Source: Agrobacterium vaccinii (GTDB taxonomy: Bacteria > Pseudomonadota > Alphaproteobacteria > Rhizobiales > Rhizobiaceae). Taken from it: DNA of 64,000 nucleotides. Positions 1-8,994 of this stretch are shown piece after piece. The DNA is taken from NCBI RefSeq assembly GCF_021310995.1, contig NZ_CP054150.1, forward strand, positions 2,418,001 through 2,482,000. Reading direction: 5' to 3'. A program made the position numbers and the translations under genes. The notes beneath the pieces were generated by a model, which did no database searches, was not told the DNA's origin, and saw nothing but the letters and a program-made list of their open reading frames with translations. Each line of letters opens with the position of its first letter. Within the stretch, counting starts at the first letter, position 1.

Positions 1-2
1 TC

Positions 3-782
3 AACGCGGCGTTCATCATCGTTCTCGTTTCGCTTCTGTTGCAGGGCTGGACCATCAAACCCGTTGCCACACGCCTCGGCCTCATCGTGCCGCCGCGCAT
101 GGGCGATGTCGACAAACTCGAAGTGGACCTGCCCGGTACCGCCACCCACGAACTGGTATCCTACCGCGTTGCAAAAGGCAGCGCGGTGTTACAGGGGGAG
201 CGCATTCCGCGCTGGGCCATGCCGTCGCTGGTGGTGCGGGAGGGCAAGTCCATTCGCTATCAATATGCTGGTCGCCTGCGCGAAAACGATCTGGTCTATC
301 TCTTCGTCATTCCCATCAATTCACGGCTTCTCGACCGGCTGTTTGCCAGCGCAAAACCGGTGACAAAGGATGACGAAGACCTGTTCGGCACTTTCGCCAT
401 CTCGCCCCAGCGCCCCGCGCGAGAACTGGATGCCTCCTATGGGCCGGGCCTTTTGACCATGCAGGAGCAATCGCTGACGGTTGCCGAGCTCATCACCAGC
501 CGTCTGGGCGGCAAGGCCGAATATGCCGACCGTGTGCGCCTGGGCTCATTGATCCTCATCGTCCGAGATCTCGATGAGAACCACGCCATTTCCAGCGTCG
601 GCATTTCACTGGAACCTGTGGAGCCCGCCATCACCCTGCCCGTCTTCATCAGCCTGAAGGAAATCGTCCACCGAACACGCAGCCATTTTGCCGAGAAACG
701 GCGTACGCGCCGCGCAGCAGCCACCGGTAACCCCATACCAGTGGCGGGCGACGACAGTACGCAGGCAGAAAATGATCGTTGA
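3..782 (+). CDS. Potassium/proton antiporter, CvrA/NhaP2-like (5'-truncated)
   Basis: This is the C-terminal 259 residues of a CPA1-type K+/H+ antiporter; the start lies outside the window. The reading frame is open from base 3. The first residues (about 1-25, ending in [14 protein letters not shown]) look like the end of the last membrane helix. Next comes a TrkA-C/RCK-C-like domain ([16 protein letters not shown] and following), then a CorC/HlyC-type C-terminal domain. This order of exchanger, TrkA_C and CorC_HlyC is typical of the NhaP2/CvrA family, inner-membrane proteins that exchange K+ for H+. The gene ends about 75 bp before pgk. The family call is by motif recognition; ion specificity is inferred. 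Confidence 0.8.
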   Translation, partial: NAAFIIVLVSLLLQGWTIKPVATRLGLIVPPRMGDVDKLEVDLPGTATHELVSYRVAKGSAVLQGERIPRWAMPSLVVREGKSIRYQYAGRLRENDLVYLFVIPINSRLLDRLFASAKPVTKDDEDLFGTFAISPQRPARELDASYGPGLLTMQEQSLTVAELITSRLGGKAEYADRVRLGSLILIVRDLDENHAISSVGISLEPVEPAITLPVFISLKEIVHRTRSHFAEKRRTRRAAATGNPIPVAGDDSTQAENDR

Positions 783-856
783 GCGGCTTGCACCTCGGGT
801 CAAGCATAGTATGTTCGCGCGCAAAGCCATTCCATCAACGACAGCAGGATCGACCT

Positions 857-2059
857 ATGCCCGCCTTCAAGACCCTCGATCACCTCACCGATATCGCCGG
901 AAAGCGCGTTCTTGTGCGCGTAGACCTCAACGTTCCGGTTGCTGACGGCAAGGTCACCGACAAGACCCGCATAGAACGCGTTGCCCCTACTATTCTCGAA
1001 CTGTCGAAAAAAGGCGCGAAAGTCATTCTGCTGGCCCATTTCGGTCGCCCGAAGGGTGAGCCCGTCGCCGACATGTCACTATCGCTCATCACCTCTGCTG
1101 TGGAAGAGGTTCTCGGCCATACCGTTCACTTCGCCTCGGACGCGATTGGAGAGCCTGCGGCAACCGCTGTTGCCGCCATGCAGAATGGCGACATTCTGCT
1201 TCTGGAAAACACCCGCTTCCACAAGGGCGAAGAAAAGAACGATGCCGCCTTCGTGGCCGAACTGGCAAAGAACGGCGATATCTACGTCAACGACGCCTTC
1301 TCCGCCGCCCACCGTGCCCACGCTTCCACCGAAGGTCTTGCGCGCCACCTGCCCGCTTACGCTGGCCGCACGATGCAGGCAGAGCTTGAAGCGCTGGAAA
1401 AGGGTCTCGGCGCACCTGCCCGCCCAGTCGTTGCCATCGTCGGCGGTGCAAAAGTCTCTTCCAAGATCGACCTGCTGATGAACCTCGTCAAGAAAGTCGA
1501 TGCGCTGGTCATCGGCGGCGGCATGGCCAACACCTTCCTTGCCGCACGCGGCACCCATGTCGGTAAGTCGCTCTGCGAGCATGATCTGGCCGAAACCGCC
1601 AAGCAGATCATGATCGAAGCCGCGACCGCAGGCTGCGCCATCGTGCTGCCAGAAGACGGCGTCGTTGCGCGTGAGTTCAAGGCCAATGCCGAAAACGAAG
1701 TCGTTGATATCAACGAAATCCCCGATGACGCAATGGTTCTGGACGTCGGTCCGAAATCCGTCGAAGCCATCAAGGGCTGGATTTCCCGCGCCGAAACGCT
1801 GGTCTGGAACGGCCCCCTCGGCGCCTTCGAAATCGCTCCCTTCGACAAGGCCACGGTCGCCGCTGCCCAGCATGCAGCCGAATGCACCAGAAACGGCAAA
1901 CTCGTCTCCGTCGCCGGTGGCGGCGATACGGTGGCCGCATTGAACCACGCGGGCGTGGCGGACGACTTCACCTACATCTCTACCGCAGGCGGTGCGTTCC
2001 TGGAGTGGATGGAAGGCAAGGTCCTCCCGGGTGTGGCGATCCTCACCGAACAGAAGTAG
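857..2059 (+). CDS. pgk: Phosphoglycerate kinase
   Basis: Cytosolic glycolytic/gluconeogenic enzyme that interconverts 1,3-bisphosphoglycerate + ADP and 3-phosphoglycerate + ATP. The protein has 400 residues, the usual length. Signatures: RVDLNVP (21-27), GGAKVSSKI (196-204) and the nucleotide-loop GGGDT (354-358). The frame is open further upstream to 779, but the family start [10 protein letters not shown] at 857 is preferred because the extra residues do not resemble PGK. It is followed by a toxin-antitoxin pair on the other strand and then by fba, so a glycolytic cluster is interrupted here. Confidence 0.97.
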   Translation: MPAFKTLDHLTDIAGKRVLVRVDLNVPVADGKVTDKTRIERVAPTILELSKKGAKVILLAHFGRPKGEPVADMSLSLITSAVEEVLGHTVHFASDAIGEPAATAVAAMQNGDILLLENTRFHKGEEKNDAAFVAELAKNGDIYVNDAFSAAHRAHASTEGLARHLPAYAGRTMQAELEALEKGLGAPARPVVAIVGGAKVSSKIDLLMNLVKKVDALVIGGGMANTFLAARGTHVGKSLCEHDLAETAKQIMIEAATAGCAIVLPEDGVVAREFKANAENEVVDINEIPDDAMVLDVGPKSVEAIKGWISRAETLVWNGPLGAFEIAPFDKATVAAAQHAAECTRNGKLVSVAGGGDTVAALNHAGVADDFTYISTAGGAFLEWMEGKVLPGVAILTEQK

Positions 2060-2072
2060 TTGTCAAAAATCA

Positions 2073-2366
2073 CTATGCCGAATGTGCCTTGGCGGTCATA
2101 TCTACGCCAAGCGCACGCATGACGGCCAGCGTCGTTTTTAGCGTCGGGTTTCCCCGTTCGCTGAAAGAACGATAAAGCTGTTCGCGCGACAGCCCGGTCT
2201 TGCGGGATATCTCGGTCATACCCTTGGCGCGTGCCACCACGCCAAGGGCTTTGGCAACATAGGCCGCATCGCCTGTTTCAAATGCATCAGCCATGAAAGC
2301 GGCGATTTCTTCATCATCCACCAGTGCGGCGGCTGGGTCGTACGTGGAAAGCTTTTTACTCATCAT
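2073..2366 (-). CDS. HigA-like antitoxin of a type II toxin-antitoxin module
   Basis: A 97-residue DNA-binding antitoxin of the 'putative addiction module antidote' family. A helix-turn-helix lies at about residues 50-72 (MTEISRKTGLSREQLYRSFS). The N-terminal part (DDEEIAAFMADAFETGD) is typical of these antidotes and probably contacts the toxin. It is the second gene of the operon and overlaps the end of the toxin gene by 11 bp, the toxin-first order seen in HigBA systems. It probably represses its own promoter at the palindromes near 2667-2695. ATG codons at 2366 and 2363 are both possible starts. Confidence 0.85.
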   Translation of the reverse strand: MMSKKLSTYDPAAALVDDEEIAAFMADAFETGDAAYVAKALGVVARAKGMTEISRKTGLSREQLYRSFSERGNPTLKTTLAVMRALGVDMTAKAHSA

Positions 2367-2661
2367 CTAAAATCCATTCCTTGGCAAGTTTCTTGGCAGC
2401 AGCACTGTCGCGGGCTTGAGATCCCTTGTCTCCACCACAGAGCAAGACGATCAGGAGATTTCCGCGCTGCTGGAAGTAGATGCGATATCCCGGTCCATGG
2501 TGAATCCGCAGTTCACTGACGCCCTCACCAACTGGCTCAACGTCTCCCGGCAACCCTGCTGCCAGCCGCGTCAACCGCGCTGCGATGAGGGTTCTGGCAC
2601 GCTTATCTCTGAGGCGGGATTCCCATCTGACGAATACAGCTGTCTGCCTTAGTTCGATCAT
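2356..2661 (-). CDS. HigB/RelE-like toxin (phage Gp49-like killer protein)
   Basis: A 101-residue protein of the RelE/ParE superfamily, 'addiction module killer' subfamily. The family fold is expected to be a ribosome-dependent mRNA interferase. Visible signatures: the basic segment WESRLRDKRARTLIAARL (13-30), ELRIHHGPGYRIYF (50-63) and the strand LLIVLLCGGDKGSQ (69-82). The frame is open to 2721, but ATG 2661 (MIELRQ) fits the family start and a promoter lies immediately before it. The module sits between pgk and fba, facing the opposite way, so it looks inserted. Confidence 0.85.
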   Translation of the reverse strand: MIELRQTAVFVRWESRLRDKRARTLIAARLTRLAAGLPGDVEPVGEGVSELRIHHGPGYRIYFQQRGNLLIVLLCGGDKGSQARDSAAAKKLAKEWILDDE

Positions 2662-2666
2662 AAGAT

Positions 2667-2695
2667 TTTGTAGTGTAAAAACTACAATTGTACAA
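2667..2695 (-). promoter_or_regulatory. Promoter/operator of the HigBA-like module
   Basis: On the minus strand TTGTAC (2690-2695) and TACAAA (2667-2672) are spaced 17 bp, a good -35/-10 pair. The region holds two palindromes: TTGTAGT (2668-2674) pairs with ACTACAA (2681-2687), and TACAATTGTA (2683-2692) is self-complementary. These are plausible autoregulatory operator sites. The toxin ATG at 2661 lies only five bases past the -10, so the transcript may be leaderless or nearly so. Confidence 0.55.
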
Positions 2696-2751
2696 TCCTC
2701 GCTGAACCAATCATTTCGCATTTAAATTTTTTAAAGATTTTCTAAAGTTTC

Positions 2752-2786
2752 AAACGATTGAAAGCATTTCAATCGTTTCAATGATT
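2752..2786 (+). promoter_or_regulatory. Operator-like palindrome and probable promoter of fba
   Basis: A perfect 12-bp inverted repeat, AAACGATTGAAA (2752-2763) and TTTCAATCGTTT (2767-2778), is separated by GCA. TTGAAA (2758-2763) and ATGATT (2781-2786) are 17 bp apart and can serve as -35 and -10, so the palindrome would cover the -35 and most of the spacer. That is the layout of a repressor site. The regulator is unknown; a LacI-type factor is only a guess from the symmetric TTGAAAnnnTTTCAA core. Confidence 0.5.
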
Positions 2787-2853
2787 TAGCGCGCCATTTT
2801 CCTGCCTTGGAACTTCTGGTACCCCAAAATCATTGTGTCAAAGGAGATCTAAA

Positions 2854-3879
2854 ATGACAGAACGTCTTGAAGACATCGCAGTGAAGATGGTTGCCAACGG
2901 CAAGGGTTTGCTGGCCGCGGATGAATCCACCGGCACCATCAAGAAGCGCTTTGACACTATTGGTCTGGAATCCACCGAAACGAGCCGTCGTGATTATCGC
3001 GAAATGCTGTTTCGCACGGAAGACGCGATGAGTGGTTGCATCTCGGGCGTGATCCTCTATGAGGAAACCCTGTTTCAGAAAGCAGCAGACGGCACGCCTT
3101 TCGTTGACATCATCAAGGCTGCTGGCAGTCTCCCCGGTATCAAGGTTGATATGGGCGCCAAGCCGCAGGCTTTATTCCCCGGCGAAACGGTAACGGAAGG
3201 TCTTGACGGCCTGGCCGAGCGCTTGACAAAATATTACGAAGCAGGTGCACGTTTCGCCAAGTGGCGTGGCGTCATCAACATTGGCAACGGTCTGCCGACA
3301 TGGGGTTCGATCAAGGCGGATTCGCAGGCTTTGGCCCGCTACGCAGCTCTCTGCCAGCAAGCTGGCATCGTGCCGATCGTAGAGCCGGAAGTGCTGATGG
3401 ACGGTGAACCAGGCAGCCACAGCATCGACCGTTGCGCAGAAGTGACCGAATGGGTCCTGCGCACCGTCTTCACCGACCTGTACGACGCACGCGTCAATCT
3501 GGAAGGCATGATCCTCAAGCCAAACATGGTCATTGATGGCAAGAACGCTCGCAAGGCCTCTATCGACGAGGTTGCGGAGAAGACCGTCAAGGTTCTGAAG
3601 GTAACCGTCCCATCGGCAGTGCCCGGCGTTGCTTTCCTGTCGGGTGGCCAGTCAGCCGAAGAAGCAACGGCTCACCTCTCCGCCATGAACAGCGGTTATG
3701 ATCTGCCATGGGCGCTGACCTTCTCCTATGGCCGCGCGCTTCAAGAGACCGCCCTCAACGCATGGGGCGGCAAACAGGAAAACGTCGCGGCTGGACAGCG
3801 CGCCTTCCGTCACCGCGCGGAAATGAACTCGCTGGCGGCCCTTGGCAACTGGACAGAAGAGCAGGAAAAGGCCGCTTAA
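2854..3879 (+). CDS. fba: Class I fructose-bisphosphate aldolase
   Basis: Cleaves fructose 1,6-bisphosphate to dihydroxyacetone phosphate and glyceraldehyde 3-phosphate in the cytosol. The protein has 341 residues, near the class I length. LLAADESTGTIKKRF near the N-terminus and LEGMILKPNMV around Lys222 (the Schiff-base lysine of class I enzymes) identify it; there is no class II zinc motif. The start follows AAGGAG (2841-2846) at good spacing. It probably worked with pgk as a glycolytic cluster before the toxin-antitoxin pair separated them. A hairpin terminator follows at 3924. Confidence 0.96.
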   Translation: MTERLEDIAVKMVANGKGLLAADESTGTIKKRFDTIGLESTETSRRDYREMLFRTEDAMSGCISGVILYEETLFQKAADGTPFVDIIKAAGSLPGIKVDMGAKPQALFPGETVTEGLDGLAERLTKYYEAGARFAKWRGVINIGNGLPTWGSIKADSQALARYAALCQQAGIVPIVEPEVLMDGEPGSHSIDRCAEVTEWVLRTVFTDLYDARVNLEGMILKPNMVIDGKNARKASIDEVAEKTVKVLKVTVPSAVPGVAFLSGGQSAEEATAHLSAMNSGYDLPWALTFSYGRALQETALNAWGGKQENVAAGQRAFRHRAEMNSLAALGNWTEEQEKAA

Positions 3880-3923
3880 GCCTTTAGCCCAGCGCTACAA
3901 CGCTTCAAAAGATGATCGACCAC

Positions 3924-3952
3924 CGCCCGTGACACTATTGCGGGCGTTTTTT
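3924..3952 (+). terminator. Rho-independent terminator after fba
   Basis: CGCCCG (3924-3929) pairs with CGGGCG (3941-3946) and is followed by six T. It lies 45 bp after the fba stop. Confidence 0.8.
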
Positions 3953-4051
3953 GTCTTTCTGTTATCTCACGTCAATCTCCTCCCGCACCTCTTACCATTG
4001 CATCATATTGACCTTCGCGTAAAAGTAACTCGAATCTATCGGGAGGGATTG

Positions 4052-5698
4052 ATGGAGCGGTTTGACGTTGTGGTTGTGGGTGCCGGGCTGGCTGGGCTAG
4101 TTGCGGCGACGGAGGCGGCGGAACGGGGTCTGGCGGTCTGCGTCGTCGATCAGGAAGGGCAGCAGAACCTTGGCGGGCAGGCCTTCTGGTCGTTGGGCGG
4201 ATTGTTCTTCATCGATAGCCCCGAGCAGCGTTTCATGCGTATCTCCGACAGCCTCGACCTTGCACGGCAGGACTGGCTTGGTTCTGCGGGCTTTGACCGT
4301 ACCGAAGACCACTGGCCGCGATTGTGGGCGCAGGCCTATCTGGAGTTTGCAGCGGGTGAAAAGCGGGCATGGCTGCACGGGCTGGGCATGCGCTGGTTTC
4401 CGGTTGTCGGCTGGGCAGAGCGTGGCGGTGCCCATGCACACGGCCATGGCAACTCCGTGCCGCGTTTCCACGTGACATGGGGCACCGGTCCCGGTGTGCT
4501 GGCACCCTTCGTGGAGAAGGCGCAGCGGCTCGCAGGACGGGGATTGATCACGTTCAGGTTCCGCCATCAGGTGGATGCGCTGGAGACTGTGGATGGCGCG
4601 GTAACCGGCATCTCCGGCTCGCTGCTGGCGGCTGATCCTGTCCAGCGCGGGGAGAAAAGCAGCCGCGATGTGGTGGGCGACTTCCTGTTCGAGGCGTCCG
4701 CCGTCATCGTCACCTCCGGCGGAATTGGCGGCAATCATGATCTGGTGAGACAAAACTGGCCGGTCGACCGTTTGGGCCAACCGCCGGGGGAAATGGTATG
4801 TGGCGTGCCCGCGCATGTGGATGGTCGCATGATTGCTATCACCGAGGCGGCAGGTGGCGCGGTCATCAACCGCGACCGCATGTGGCATTACACCGAGGGC
4901 GTCAAGAACCACGACCCCATCTGGCCGATGCACGGCATCCGCATCCTGCCCGGCCCCTCGTCCTTCTGGTGCGATGCCAGTGGCGACCGCCTGCCAGCAC
5001 CTGCCTTGCCGGGTTTTGATACGCTGGGGACACTGAAAATCCTGCGCGAGCGCGGCAGCGATTACAGCTGGTTCATTCTGACGAAAGCGATCATTAAGAA
5101 GGAGTTTGCGCTTTCCGGTTCGGAGCAGAACCCGGATCTGACAGACAAGAATATCCGCCTGCTGCTGAAACGTCTGGGCAAGGAACCGGCAGGCCCGATT
5201 AAGGCCTTCATGGAGCGCGGCGAGGATTTTGCCGTGCGCGATACGCTGGAAGAATTGGTGCAGGCCATGAACGCGATCAGCGGCGAGGACAGGCTGGACG
5301 TCTCACATATCCGCACGCAGATCGAGGCGCGGGACCGAGAGCTTGCTAATAGCTTCAGCAAGGACGCGCAGATCACCGCCATCAGAGGCGCGCGCAATTA
5401 TCTCGGCGACAAGCTGATGCGCACTGCCAAACCTCACCGCCTGCTGGACCCGACAGCAGGACCGCTGATTGCCGTGCGTCTGCACATCCTGACGCGCAAG
5501 ACGCTGGGGGGCCTGCACACCGACCTTCAGGGGCGTGTGCTGGATGAGACTGGCAACGCCATTTCCGGCTTGTATGCGGCAGGTGAAGTTTCTGGCTTCG
5601 GCGGTGGCGGCATGCATGGCTACAACGCGCTGGAAGGCACGTTTCTGGGCGGGTGCCTGTTTTCGGGCCGGGTTGCCGGTCGCAGCGTCGGCGCTTAG
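4052..5698 (+). CDS. FAD-binding dehydrogenase (COG3573-type, fumarate reductase/ketosteroid dehydrogenase fold)
   Basis: A 548-residue flavoprotein. The N-terminal Rossmann motif VVVVGAGLAGLVAATEAA (from residue 6) binds FAD, and the C-terminal AAGEVSGFGGGGMHGYNALEG is the second FAD contact typical of the FAD_binding_2 superfamily. Overall it matches the predicted-oxidoreductase group related to 3-ketosteroid delta-1-dehydrogenase and fumarate reductase flavoproteins. The substrate cannot be told from sequence. It has no signal peptide and is probably cytosolic. The start at 4052 follows GGGAGG at 4041-4046 and begins directly at the FAD fold. Its stop overlaps the stop of the convergent ABC exporter by 3 bp. 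Confidence 0.82.
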   Translation: MERFDVVVVGAGLAGLVAATEAAERGLAVCVVDQEGQQNLGGQAFWSLGGLFFIDSPEQRFMRISDSLDLARQDWLGSAGFDRTEDHWPRLWAQAYLEFAAGEKRAWLHGLGMRWFPVVGWAERGGAHAHGHGNSVPRFHVTWGTGPGVLAPFVEKAQRLAGRGLITFRFRHQVDALETVDGAVTGISGSLLAADPVQRGEKSSRDVVGDFLFEASAVIVTSGGIGGNHDLVRQNWPVDRLGQPPGEMVCGVPAHVDGRMIAITEAAGGAVINRDRMWHYTEGVKNHDPIWPMHGIRILPGPSSFWCDASGDRLPAPALPGFDTLGTLKILRERGSDYSWFILTKAIIKKEFALSGSEQNPDLTDKNIRLLLKRLGKEPAGPIKAFMERGEDFAVRDTLEELVQAMNAISGEDRLDVSHIRTQIEARDRELANSFSKDAQITAIRGARNYLGDKLMRTAKPHRLLDPTAGPLIAVRLHILTRKTLGGLHTDLQGRVLDETGNAISGLYAAGEVSGFGGGGMHGYNALEGTFLGGCLFSGRVAGRSVGA

Positions 5699-7503
5699 CT
5701 GGACTTCACCAATGTCACGACCTCGTCGCTACCCGTCTCGAATTGCAGGCGGGCGAGCTTGGCATAGAGGCCACCTTGGCGAATGAGGCTCTGATGGGTG
5801 CCCTCTTCGATGATGCGGCCCTCATCCATCACCAGAATACGGTCTGCCTTCAGCACGGTGGCAAGACGGTGAGCGATAACGATGGTGGTGCGTTTGCTGA
5901 TGGCCTGATCCAGCGCCTTCTGCACCAGCGTTTCGCTTTCCGCATCCAGCGCCGAAGTAGCTTCGTCGAGCAGCAGGATCGGCGCATCTCGAAGGATGGC
6001 ACGGGCAATGGCAATGCGCTGGCGCTGGCCGCCGGATAGCGTTACGCCGCGCTCGCCGACAACGGTGTCATAACCTCCGTGAAGCTTGGTGATGAAGCCA
6101 TCCGCCTGGGCTGCAAGAGCGGCTGCGCGCACCTCCTCGCGGGTCGCATCCGGCTTGCCAAAGGCGATATTGTCATGGATCGAAGTCGCGAAAATCGCCA
6201 CGTCCTGCGGCACGATGGCAAGACGCGACCGCAGCTCTTCCAGCGAGACAGAGCGGATATCGGTGCCATCAACCGTAATGCGGCCCGACTGCGGATCGTA
6301 AAAACGCATCAGCAGCGAAAACACCGTGCTTTTACCGGCACCGGATGGGCCGACGATGGCAACCGTTTCACCGGCGGCAACCGTGAAGGACAGGTCCGAA
6401 AGGATCGGCCTGCCCGCCCCTTGCGGGTAATGGAAGGCAACGTTCTCAAAACACGCTTCACCGCGTGCGGGGCGCGGCAAGGCCGCGGGCACAGCAGGCT
6501 CTTCAACTGGAGATTTTTCGTTCAGCAGTTCCGACAGGCGTTCTGCAGCACCCCCCGCCTGCGATAGTTCACCCCAGACCTCGGACAATTGCCCAAGAGA
6601 ACTGGCCGCGATGACGGAGTAGAGAACGAATTGGCTGAGCGTGCCCGCCGAAATCGTACCCGTCAGCACGCCATGGGCGCCGTACCACAAAATGGCAACG
6701 ACGCTGCCGAAGACGAAGCTGATGGCGACCGCCGTCAGTACGGAACGGGCGCTGATGGCGGCGCGGGCACCCTGATACGCCTTTTCGACGGCGTCGTTAT
6801 AACGGCTGTTCGCCAGCAGCTCAGCATTGAAGGACTGGATCGTGCGGCTGGCCGATATGGTTTCAGCCGCAAAGGCCGAGGACGCCGCCAGCGTATCCTG
6901 CGTGGTTCTGGAGCGCGAGCGCACCGAGCGACCAAAGGCGATCAATGGAAAGACGATGAGGGGAATAGCCAGCAGCGCAAGACCCGCAAGGCGCGGGCTG
7001 GTATAGACCATCATGACCACCCCACCCAGACAGAGCAGGATGTTGCGCAGCGCAACGGAGGCGGAAGACCCGAAGGCGGATCGAATCTGCACCGTATCGG
7101 CGGTCAGACGCGAGGCGAGTTCACCGGAATGATTGGTATCGAAGAAGGCCTGCGACAGCGAGGTGAGATGAGCGAACACATCGCGGCGCAGATCGGTCAC
7201 CACACGCTCGCCGATGGTCATCACAAAGTAATAGCGCATGGCGCTGGCCAAGGCCAGAACGACCGCAATCGCCATCAGCACTGCAAAGTAGTTGTTGATC
7301 ATCGCGCCATCGGCACCCTCGAAACCGTGGTCGATAATCCGACGCACCGCAAGCGGCAGGGCAAGCGTGGTGGCGGAAGACAGAACAAGCGCAAACAGGG
7401 CGGCGGCAACCAGCCCGCGATACCGCTTAAGATACGGAAAGAGACTGGCCAGCGGTTTCGGCGTCCTGCGGCCTGCCGTTTTCTGGTCCTGAATAACTGC
7501 CAC
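5695..7503 (-). CDS. ABC exporter, fused membrane and ATPase domains (MsbA-like)
   Basis: A 602-residue half-transporter that would act as a homodimer in the inner membrane. Residues about 25-310 form the six-helix exporter domain. The ATPase domain has Walker A GPSGAGKST (385-393), signature LSGGQ (489-493), Walker B ILLLDE (509-514) and a switch His in VIAHRL. The arrangement matches MsbA/multidrug-type lipid or drug exporters. The substrate is unknown and no partner gene is adjacent. It is convergent with the FAD dehydrogenase. About 250 bp of apparently non-coding sequence separates it from rpmE. Confidence 0.9.
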   Translation of the reverse strand: MAVIQDQKTAGRRTPKPLASLFPYLKRYRGLVAAALFALVLSSATTLALPLAVRRIIDHGFEGADGAMINNYFAVLMAIAVVLALASAMRYYFVMTIGERVVTDLRRDVFAHLTSLSQAFFDTNHSGELASRLTADTVQIRSAFGSSASVALRNILLCLGGVVMMVYTSPRLAGLALLAIPLIVFPLIAFGRSVRSRSRTTQDTLAASSAFAAETISASRTIQSFNAELLANSRYNDAVEKAYQGARAAISARSVLTAVAISFVFGSVVAILWYGAHGVLTGTISAGTLSQFVLYSVIAASSLGQLSEVWGELSQAGGAAERLSELLNEKSPVEEPAVPAALPRPARGEACFENVAFHYPQGAGRPILSDLSFTVAAGETVAIVGPSGAGKSTVFSLLMRFYDPQSGRITVDGTDIRSVSLEELRSRLAIVPQDVAIFATSIHDNIAFGKPDATREEVRAAALAAQADGFITKLHGGYDTVVGERGVTLSGGQRQRIAIARAILRDAPILLLDEATSALDAESETLVQKALDQAISKRTTIVIAHRLATVLKADRILVMDEGRIIEEGTHQSLIRQGGLYAKLARLQFETGSDEVVTLVKSS

Positions 7504-7758
7504 GTTCTACTCCTGCTTTGCCGCTCATCCGTGGCTTTTCAGCCATTCCTGCGGCAAATTCCGCATCTCTGACAATGTGTGCTGCCAAGTGTGGAGCCAA
7601 GCATCGGCAGGCACTTGTTATCTCGGTGACCTTCATGTATAGGCTCCGCATCGAATTGGGAAGCCATGGCCAAATGGTCTATGGCTTCATTATTGAATTG
7701 GCTCAGTTGACGCAATTGCGGCAAATGGTCCGCAAGTCACCAAAGCAGGAATATTGTC

Positions 7759-7980
7759 ATGAAGGCTGAAATCCATCCAGACTATCACATGATCAAAGTG
7801 GTCATGACCGATGGCACAGAATACGAAACATTCTCCACTTGGGGTTCCGAGGGTCAGACCATGAACCTCGAAATCGACCCTAAGTCGCACCCGGCATGGA
7901 CTGGTGGCAACCAGCAGCTCATGGACCGCGGCGGTCGCGTTTCCAAGTTCAACAAGCGTTTCGGCGGCCTCGGCCTCTAA
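7759..7980 (+). CDS. rpmE: 50S ribosomal protein L31
   Basis: A 73-residue large-subunit ribosomal protein. The N-terminus [20 protein letters not shown] and the C-terminal NKRFGGLGL fit the alphaproteobacterial L31 form, which lacks the zinc-binding cysteines of the CxxC type. Monocistronic: the ABC exporter diverges upstream and a strong terminator follows 22 bp after the stop. Confidence 0.96.
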   Translation: MKAEIHPDYHMIKVVMTDGTEYETFSTWGSEGQTMNLEIDPKSHPAWTGGNQQLMDRGGRVSKFNKRFGGLGL

Positions 7981-8002
7981 TCCTGTTGATACCTATGAAT
8001 GC

Positions 8003-8033
8003 AAAAACCCTGGAGCGATCCGGGGTTTTTTGT
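8003..8033 (+). terminator. Rho-independent terminator after rpmE
   Basis: AAAAACCC-T-GGA pairs with TCC-G-GGGTTTTT around a GCGA tetraloop (8015-8018), followed by a T run. Confidence 0.88.
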
Positions 8034-8137
8034 TGTTTGGGTGTTGGTAGGTGTGGCTTACGCTACCGTCGCACGGGCTTTAAGCTAAAGCCGTTAAGTC
8101 ATGGTGAGAGGTAGCTTTCGCGGAAATGCCCTTACCT

Positions 8138-8252
8138 CCGTCACCCCGCACTTGCTGCGGGGTCCAGCAGACGCGCGTCTGCGCGGCGACAGAGGTTCTT
8201 TCAGCCCAAGGACTAGGGCTGACTGGATACCGGCTCAAGGCCGGTATGACGG
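8138..8252. repeat. Dispersed palindromic intergenic repeat, copy A
   Basis: A 115-bp element that begins CCGTCA and ends TGACGG (terminal inverted repeat), with internal hairpins such as CCCCGCA/TGCGGGG and ACCGG/CCGGT. Copy B at 13309-13422 has the same ends, nearly the same length and the shared 3' core GCTCAAGG-CGG-ATGACGG. It lies in a gene-free stretch between rpmE and rcdA. It resembles the mosaic palindromic elements of Rhizobiaceae genomes. Nothing else is visible at 8034-8288. Confidence 0.7.
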
Positions 8253-8288
8253 AAAGAAGGGATGCCTCCCCTGCACGGCGCCATTCCC

Positions 8289-8324
8289 GGCTAAAAACAA
8301 AAAAAGCAGGCCGAAGCCTGCTTT
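8289..8324 (-). terminator. Rho-independent terminator of rcdA
   Basis: Read on the minus strand, AAAGCAGGC and GCCTGCTTT (8303-8324) pair around a TTCG loop, followed by a long T run. It lies 25 bp after the rcdA stop. Confidence 0.88.
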
Positions 8325-8348
8325 CCAAATTCTTGTTTCGACTGAAAC

Positions 8349-8864
8349 TCAGTTTCCAGCAAACGCCGTGCGCAGCAGGTTGAGCTGAGCCTGAACGCTG
8401 TTTTCATTGTCAGGAACCTTTGTCGCTTCGGTAGGGCGATAAATCTCGCGGTCCAGCAGAGCAACGCGGTTCTGGAGACGCAGGGAACGCTCTACGAGGT
8501 CACGGAAGGACTCAGGCAGATCGTTCCAGCCGGGTGCATTGCGATCAACGTTGAAGTTGTCGAGACGAACCTTGTTCTTCTCGCTCAATACTTGATCACG
8601 GCTCATCTCACCATTGTTAACAGCGCGCTGAAGAAGAAGCCAGGAGGCCATCTGCATGAGACGCGTTGTGAGGCGCATGGATTCCGCTGCGTAGAGGACG
8701 GATGCCATGCGGGGCAAAACTTTGGAGGCAGCACGGCCGGAGCCGTCCAGATAGGTCGCTGTCTCTTCCACCAGAGTCATACCCTCTGTATAGAGAGTTT
8801 TGAACTGGTTGGATGCTGCAGCGCGGCCAGCAAAGCTGATGGTATTCAAAACCTGTTCTGACAT
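8349..8864 (-). CDS. rcdA: RcdA, regulator of CtrA degradation (DUF1465)
   Basis: A 171-residue helical protein of the DUF1465 family, which contains Caulobacter RcdA. RcdA works with CpdR and PopA to bring the cell-cycle regulator CtrA to the ClpXP protease. Recognisable stretches are AASNQFKTLYTEGM, RMASVLYAAESMRLTTRLMQ and the C-terminal NSVQAQLNLLRTAF. It is monocistronic, with its own terminator. A perfect CtrA-type box lies about 120 bp upstream at 8980. In Sinorhizobium, rcdA is reported to be under CtrA control. Family assignment is strong; function here is inferred from relatives. Confidence 0.85.
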   Translation of the reverse strand: MSEQVLNTISFAGRAAASNQFKTLYTEGMTLVEETATYLDGSGRAASKVLPRMASVLYAAESMRLTTRLMQMASWLLLQRAVNNGEMSRDQVLSEKNKVRLDNFNVDRNAPGWNDLPESFRDLVERSLRLQNRVALLDREIYRPTEATKVPDNENSVQAQLNLLRTAFAGN

Positions 8865-8979
8865 TTTTCCAAATCCTGCTTACGCACCATACTAACTGGC
8901 AACGGGATAGAGGCTTAATAGTTCCGGCCTCTTTGTATTTTCAGGATGATACCAATAGCCCAAATGCGCAAGCTGATTA

Positions 8980-8994
8980 TTAAAGAAAGGTTAA
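8980..8994. promoter_or_regulatory. CtrA-binding box upstream of rcdA
   Basis: TTAA (8980-8983), seven bases, TTAA (8991-8994): a perfect match to the full CtrA site TTAA-N7-TTAA, 116-130 bp upstream of the rcdA start. Confidence 0.6.
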
